From contig NZ_SMGP01000003.1 of NCBI RefSeq assembly GCF_004339745.1, positions 372,001 to 436,000 of the forward strand: a stretch of 64,000 nucleotides of DNA. The letters run 5' to 3'. Below are positions 60,423-64,000 of the stretch, one piece after another (the first letter of the stretch is position 1; the number at the start of each line of letters is the position of its first letter). The position numbers were made by a program, and so were the translations under genes. Source of the DNA: Paraburkholderia sp. BL9I2N2 (GTDB taxonomy: Bacteria > Pseudomonadota > Gammaproteobacteria > Burkholderiales > Burkholderiaceae). The notes under the pieces were generated by a model. That model was not told the DNA's origin and ran no database searches. It worked only from the letters and a program-made list of their open reading frames with translations.

Positions 60423-61187
60423 TCATAATGCTTGAACCGGCCTGCGCTGATAGCCCGCGGTCGCGGAAAGCAGGCGGCGCGTGTACTCATGCTCGACCTG
60501 TTGCGCGCGAATGGAAGCGACATCGCACTGCTCGACGATCTCGCCATTGCGCATGACCACGACGCGCGAGCAGAGAAAGCCGACCACGGCCAGGTTGTGG
60601 CTCACGAGCATCATCGTCAGATTGCGTTCGCGATGAAGGCGTCGCAGCAGATTGAGAATCTCGGCCTGCACGGAAACATCGAGCGCGGACGTCGGCTCAT
60701 CGAGCAGAAGCACGCGCGGTTCGAGAATCAGTGCCCGTGCGATTGCGACGCGCTGCCGCTGGCCTCCTGACAACTGATGAGGATAGCGGAAGCGATACGC
60801 CGGACTCAAGCCGACTTCGCGAAGCGCATCCACGATCCGTTCGTCCTGCCGTTCGATGCCGTTGATGGACAGCGGCTCGCGCAAGGTCTGATCAACCGTA
60901 AAGCGCGGATGCAGCGAGCCGTATGGATCCTGAAAGACCATCTGCACGTCGCGTCGAAAGGAGCGGTTGATCTTCTCGCGAGGCATATGCGAGCCGACCT
61001 TCATATGACCGCCGGCGATGGGCGCAAGTCCGGTCAACGCACGCAGGATCGTCGACTTGCCGGAACCCGATTCGCCGACCAGCCCGAATACTTCGCCTGC
61101 GCCGACATGAAAGCTCGCCTCGCGTACTGCGTCAAAGTAACCGGTCTTGGTCCTGAAGCGGACCGTCAGGGCGTTGACGTCGATCAT
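60423..61187 (-). CDS. ABC transporter ATP-binding protein, oligopeptide/dipeptide type (DppF/OppF-like)
   Basis: ATPase of 254 residues. Walker A GLVGESGSGKST, Q-loop VFQDPYGSLHPRF, signature QLSGGQRQRVAIARAL, Walker B LLLDEPTSALD and H-loop LVSHNLAVV. The VFQDPYxSL and C-terminal QQVEHEYTRRLLSA segments are typical of the second ATPase of peptide or nickel importers. Such genes normally end an operon with OppD and two permeases, which are absent, so it is an orphan. ATG 61187 (MIDVNALTV) is the natural start; the frame is open upstream without homology. Confidence 0.87.
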   Translation of the reverse strand: MIDVNALTVRFRTKTGYFDAVREASFHVGAGEVFGLVGESGSGKSTILRALTGLAPIAGGHMKVGSHMPREKINRSFRRDVQMVFQDPYGSLHPRFTVDQTLREPLSINGIERQDERIVDALREVGLSPAYRFRYPHQLSGGQRQRVAIARALILEPRVLLLDEPTSALDVSVQAEILNLLRRLHRERNLTMMLVSHNLAVVGFLCSRVVVMRNGEIVEQCDVASIRAQQVEHEYTRRLLSATAGYQRRPVQAL

Positions 61188-61394
61188 GCCGTGGCAGCTA
61201 CAAAAAGACCTCTCAGAACCGGGAACCCTCGCGGTCTCTCGCGCTCTTCGAGTCCAACTGCCGTAGGAGTACGCAACGTACTTCCAGGTTTGCGTGTGCA
61301 ACGCATTCGAGCCAGCCATCCTTGGATTCCGGTATGGCGTCACTGGTGTCGCGAGCCGACGGCAGGCATCCGAGCTACCGACCAAGGAGCAACC

Positions 61395-62047
61395 ATGAGA
61401 CCCGTCTTCGCCACTCGGACTTTCCATACGCTACCGTTCGTCATCGCCTTAGTACTTTCTGGCTGTGGAGGCAGCACGTCGACGCTTCCGACGTCGACCG
61501 CGCCCATACCCACCCCAGTGGCGACAATGCCGGTATCGCGCGTGGAGGTTATCCCTTTTCAGACACTCACGTTGACTGACCAGGAGTTCCTGAGTGGCCG
61601 AGAAGACGGAACGCCCGTTAGGTGGCGGGAGAATTGCGCCCGCCGCGCGCCGGCACTGACCGGCTCCCGCTCGTTATCATTCTCCACCCCGCAGGAGGCA
61701 TAGGGTCAAACATCGTCGATTGGGAGCAGGACCTACTGGGACTGGGCATCGCCACTTTTGTCGTGGACAGCTTTTCCGGTCGCGGCATTGTGAACTTGGT
61801 CAATAACCGCGGGGAGCTGGGCTTGCTCGCACAGTCCGAGGACGCATACCGCGCGCTCGCACTACTGCAAAAGCACCCTAGAATCGACTCGACGAGAGTC
61901 GTGTTCATGGGCTTCTCCCGCGGAGGCAAAGCCGCGCTTTTCGCTAGTTTGAAGCGATGGCAGCGCATGCATGGTCCGGCTACGAATGCAGAATTCGCGG
62001 GGTATATAGCCTTCTACCCTGGTTGTGACGTCACCTGCACTGTCCGC
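61395..62047 (+). pseudogene. Dienelactone-hydrolase-like lipoprotein, frameshifted and 3' truncated
   Basis: ATG 61395 after AAGGAG starts a lipoprotein signal (VIALVLSGCGG, lipobox Cys). In frame to about 61620 (LTLTDQEFLSGREDG), after which one base is missing and the next frame continues VAGELRPPRAGTDRLPLVII, LHPAGG, then GFSRGGKAALFASLKRW with the nucleophile-elbow position Ser. Homology ends at PGCDVTC near 62035, where the sequence runs into the 3' end of the diguanylate cyclase gene on the other strand. The catalytic Asp and His of the hydrolase are therefore missing. A frameshift plus truncation make it non-functional. Confidence 0.65.
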
Positions 62048-62048
62048 G

Positions 62049-63938
62049 TCACAATCCTGGGCCATCTTTGTCGTCGGCCCCGGCCACACAAGTCTGGTTG
62101 CGTCCTCGCCGCTTTGCCGTATATAGCGCTCTATCCGCGGTTGCAACCAGGTTAAGGCTGTCTCCGCCACTGTCCACTTGTTGCGCCGCCACTCCGCAAC
62201 TGACAGTGACAATACCGGCGGCGGAAGCGACATGTGGAATCTGGAGACTTTCAACGGCCTGCCGGATGCGCTCCGAAACTACGCGCGCTCCGTCCGGGTC
62301 GGTTTCCTTCAGAATCAATGCAAACTCATCCCCACCGTAGCGCGCGACGGTGTCTCCAGGACGTTTCGCCGAGGATGCAATAGATTGCGCTATTGCGCGC
62401 ACACATTCATCGCCAGCCTGATGACCGTATCGGTCGTTGTAGCTCTTGTATCCGTCGATATCGACCATGACAATCGCGACAAAACTGCGGCCTTCTTTCC
62501 AGAACTCCGGCTGCGATTGAAGTGCCAGTTCGCGGTCGAAGTACCGACGGTTAAAAACGCCGGTCAGTCCGTCCCGGAAGGCAAACGCATGCAATTGACT
62601 TCGCTCATCTGCGAGGCGTTGCTCTGCCGCCCGGCGCTCCGTAATGTCGTGCGCTGTCGCCGTGAGCTCCTGAGGGCTTGCCGCGAAACCTTTCGATGAC
62701 ATGGCGAAGGTGCATTCCATCCACAGGACCTGGCCATCTATGCGCTGGAAGCGAATCACCTGGGAAGCCTCGGCCGCACCCATCGCCATGCTCCTAATTG
62801 TCGCAGCGAGGGCATCGCGGTCGTCGGACAGAACCAGGTCCGGGAGGTGCAAACCAACAAGGTTTTCAGGGGCAATTCCTATCACCGCCGTAGCGCGTGG
62901 TGAAACGTACGTGAGCCTGCCATCGGGCGCCATGCTCATGACGATATCGGTCGCGTTCTCTGCCAGTATCCGATATCGCTGCTCGAGGTCACGGAACATT
63001 GCAAGGAGACGGCTACGCCCCGTCTGCGTGGCGCTGATAGGTAAAGCAATGCCCATTGCCGCGACGAGAAAAAGTTGGACCGCAAAGACGCGGCTGTGCA
63101 TGTCCCCATAGGGAAACGTCCACAGCGGTCCCGACCCGCTAACGGTGAACGACATCGCAATCGCGAGGCACAGGAGCAACCCGACCATCAAGCCTGCCAT
63201 GTCTGCCTGAAACGCCAGTAACACGATGGGCAGGAGCGCCCAGTACAAATGCGGAAAGTGATTTTGCCCGAATACGCCGGTCGTGATGACGCAAACCAGG
63301 AGCAGGAGGCACCCCGTCCTTCGCCGGCGCTCGACACGCAGCAGTTGGGTCGCCTCCCCGGTCCAGAAGACGATGGCGGCGGGCGTCAATATGGCGAGGC
63401 TCAAGGCATCCGAGAGGAACCAGTTGCAAAAGTTTTGCAGCAGATGGCCGACCAGCTGTTCGTGCAGCATGGACGTCACAAGCAGCCCGGACACAGCCGG
63501 CGCGAGCAACACTGCACCGGCCATGAATTTCACGAGAGGCTTTGGACGAAACAGTTCGGCGACCGTTGAGACAGGCGGGGCGAATGCCAACGCCACCAGC
63601 ACCTCGAGGAGGTTGGCGCACAAATATGAGACGGACACGAATAGACGTTCACCAACCAGAAGGCCGGCGCTTAGATAGCCCAGTAAGCCCCCGGCAAATG
63701 CCCAGCATCGCTGTCTGTGCGGTGCCACTAAAATTTGCGCAAGGAGGGCGGCATTGGTCAACCAGATTGGACCGATTTCTCCAGCTGTTGCCTTGAGCGC
63801 CCTGCTGACCAGGCTCGTCGCCGTCGTCACCGCCAATGCGAGCACCATGGCCCGGACAGCGTTGTCCCAGCCGGGTGACAGCATTGTTTCGACGAGTGTG
63901 CTCGATCGGGTAGGCGGCTTCTCGGATGGCTGTCCCAA
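62049..63938 (-). CDS. Diguanylate cyclase with MASE1 membrane sensor and PAS domain
   Basis: Membrane-bound enzyme of about 629 residues that makes cyclic di-GMP. N-terminal MASE1 sensor (about 25-290, 8 or so membrane helices). PAS domain about 315-430 (YRILAENATDIVMSMAPDGR). GGDEF domain about 455-615, with active-site ARYGGDEFALIL and the inhibitory I-site Arg-Pro-Gly-Asp five residues before it, so it should be active and product-inhibited. The first possible start is a TTG at 63938; the next is ATG at 63884 (MLSPGWDNAV). The gene abuts a truncated hydrolase remnant at its 3' end. No EAL domain. Confidence 0.92.
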   Translation of the reverse strand: MGQPSEKPPTRSSTLVETMLSPGWDNAVRAMVLALAVTTATSLVSRALKATAGEIGPIWLTNAALLAQILVAPHRQRCWAFAGGLLGYLSAGLLVGERLFVSVSYLCANLLEVLVALAFAPPVSTVAELFRPKPLVKFMAGAVLLAPAVSGLLVTSMLHEQLVGHLLQNFCNWFLSDALSLAILTPAAIVFWTGEATQLLRVERRRRTGCLLLLVCVITTGVFGQNHFPHLYWALLPIVLLAFQADMAGLMVGLLLCLAIAMSFTVSGSGPLWTFPYGDMHSRVFAVQLFLVAAMGIALPISATQTGRSRLLAMFRDLEQRYRILAENATDIVMSMAPDGRLTYVSPRATAVIGIAPENLVGLHLPDLVLSDDRDALAATIRSMAMGAAEASQVIRFQRIDGQVLWMECTFAMSSKGFAASPQELTATAHDITERRAAEQRLADERSQLHAFAFRDGLTGVFNRRYFDRELALQSQPEFWKEGRSFVAIVMVDIDGYKSYNDRYGHQAGDECVRAIAQSIASSAKRPGDTVARYGGDEFALILKETDPDGARVVSERIRQAVESLQIPHVASAAGIVTVSCGVAAQQVDSGGDSLNLVATADRALYTAKRRGRNQTCVAGADDKDGPGL

Positions 63939-64000
63939 TTGTCTTCTCTCAGGTTCTTGTTATTGCGAACTCGGGCGGACGCCTCCTTGAATCGCGCCGG

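Noticed and set aside
1..64000. Search for tRNA or rRNA genes, CRISPR arrays, phage modules, toxin-antitoxin pairs and defence systems
   Set aside because: No tRNA-like cloverleaf ends, repeat-spacer arrays, integrase genes or defence-protein motifs were noticed. The only mobile-element traces are the IS5-type and IS66 fragments.

Overview
The window looks like an accessory stretch of a Burkholderia-type genome (Paraburkholderia, Caballeronia or Burkholderia; secondary chromosome or megaplasmid). The evidence is three OmpC-like porins of the Burkholderia type, many LysR/AraC/GntR/MocR regulators next to small catabolic operons, DUF3331 and DUF4148-like proteins, and G+C-rich codon use. I saw no rRNA, tRNA, CRISPR array, replication genes or intact transposon. 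Gene remnants are frequent.

Region 1 (1-3.7 kb) holds the 3' part of an aldehyde dehydrogenase, a remnant of a PLP-dependent sulfur amino acid enzyme, a sterol-desaturase-like membrane hydroxylase and a MocR-type regulator with a palindromic operator.

Region 2 (3.7-16.6 kb) is a stress or detoxification cluster built by repeated duplication. It has two nearly identical nitroreductases, two nearly identical AhpD-like proteins plus a third diverged one, an azoreductase, an SDR protein, a quinone-reductase-like MDR enzyme, a GST, a flavin-binding PNPOx-like protein, a GNAT enzyme, an AraC regulator and RidA. Inside it lie broken copies of the same families: two cupin genes with complementary deletions, a GST stub, an AraC tail with its downstream promoter, a frameshifted hydrolase and a frameshifted DUF417 gene.

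Region 3 (16.9-26.9 kb) holds unrelated single genes: a DUF3788 protein, a protein with two repressor-like modules, a Nudix hydrolase, an Lrp regulator divergent from an acetylpolyamine amidohydrolase, an ornithine cyclodeaminase stub, small genes, a periplasmic asparaginase, a RhlE-type helicase and a DUF308 membrane protein.

Region 4 (27.3-39.8 kb) is a catabolic patchwork. It has an orphan BMP-type binding protein, a porin, a VanB-type reductase, a Rieske ferredoxin coupled to an amidohydrolase with an unusual C-terminal extension, a LysR regulator, an exported intradiol-dioxygenase-like protein and an MBL-fold hydrolase. Two IS5-type transposase scars in the same orientation border the 31.2-37.2 kb part. 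A transglutaminase-like protein and an exported beta-propeller-like protein follow.

Region 5 (40.3-52.2 kb) is the most coherent system: a sugar-acid regulon. It comprises a complete ABC importer, a lactonase, an L-idonate/L-gulonate 5-dehydrogenase, a fructuronate reductase (mannonate dehydrogenase), a mannonate dehydratase, an MFS hexuronate-type transporter and a GntR/FCD regulator. Three copies of one operator-like sequence (ACTWGTATGGTAG) lie between the divergent gene pairs and before the regulator gene. The set fits the route L-gulonate to D-fructuronate to D-mannonate to 2-keto-3-deoxygluconate.

Region 6 (52.5-64 kb) has a DUF4148-like lipoprotein, two porins with a LysR regulator, a SYLF protein, an orphan peptide-type ABC ATPase and a MASE1-PAS-GGDEF diguanylate cyclase. 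Among them are remnants of a small YjzC-like gene, a response regulator, an IS66 transposase and a lipoprotein hydrolase.
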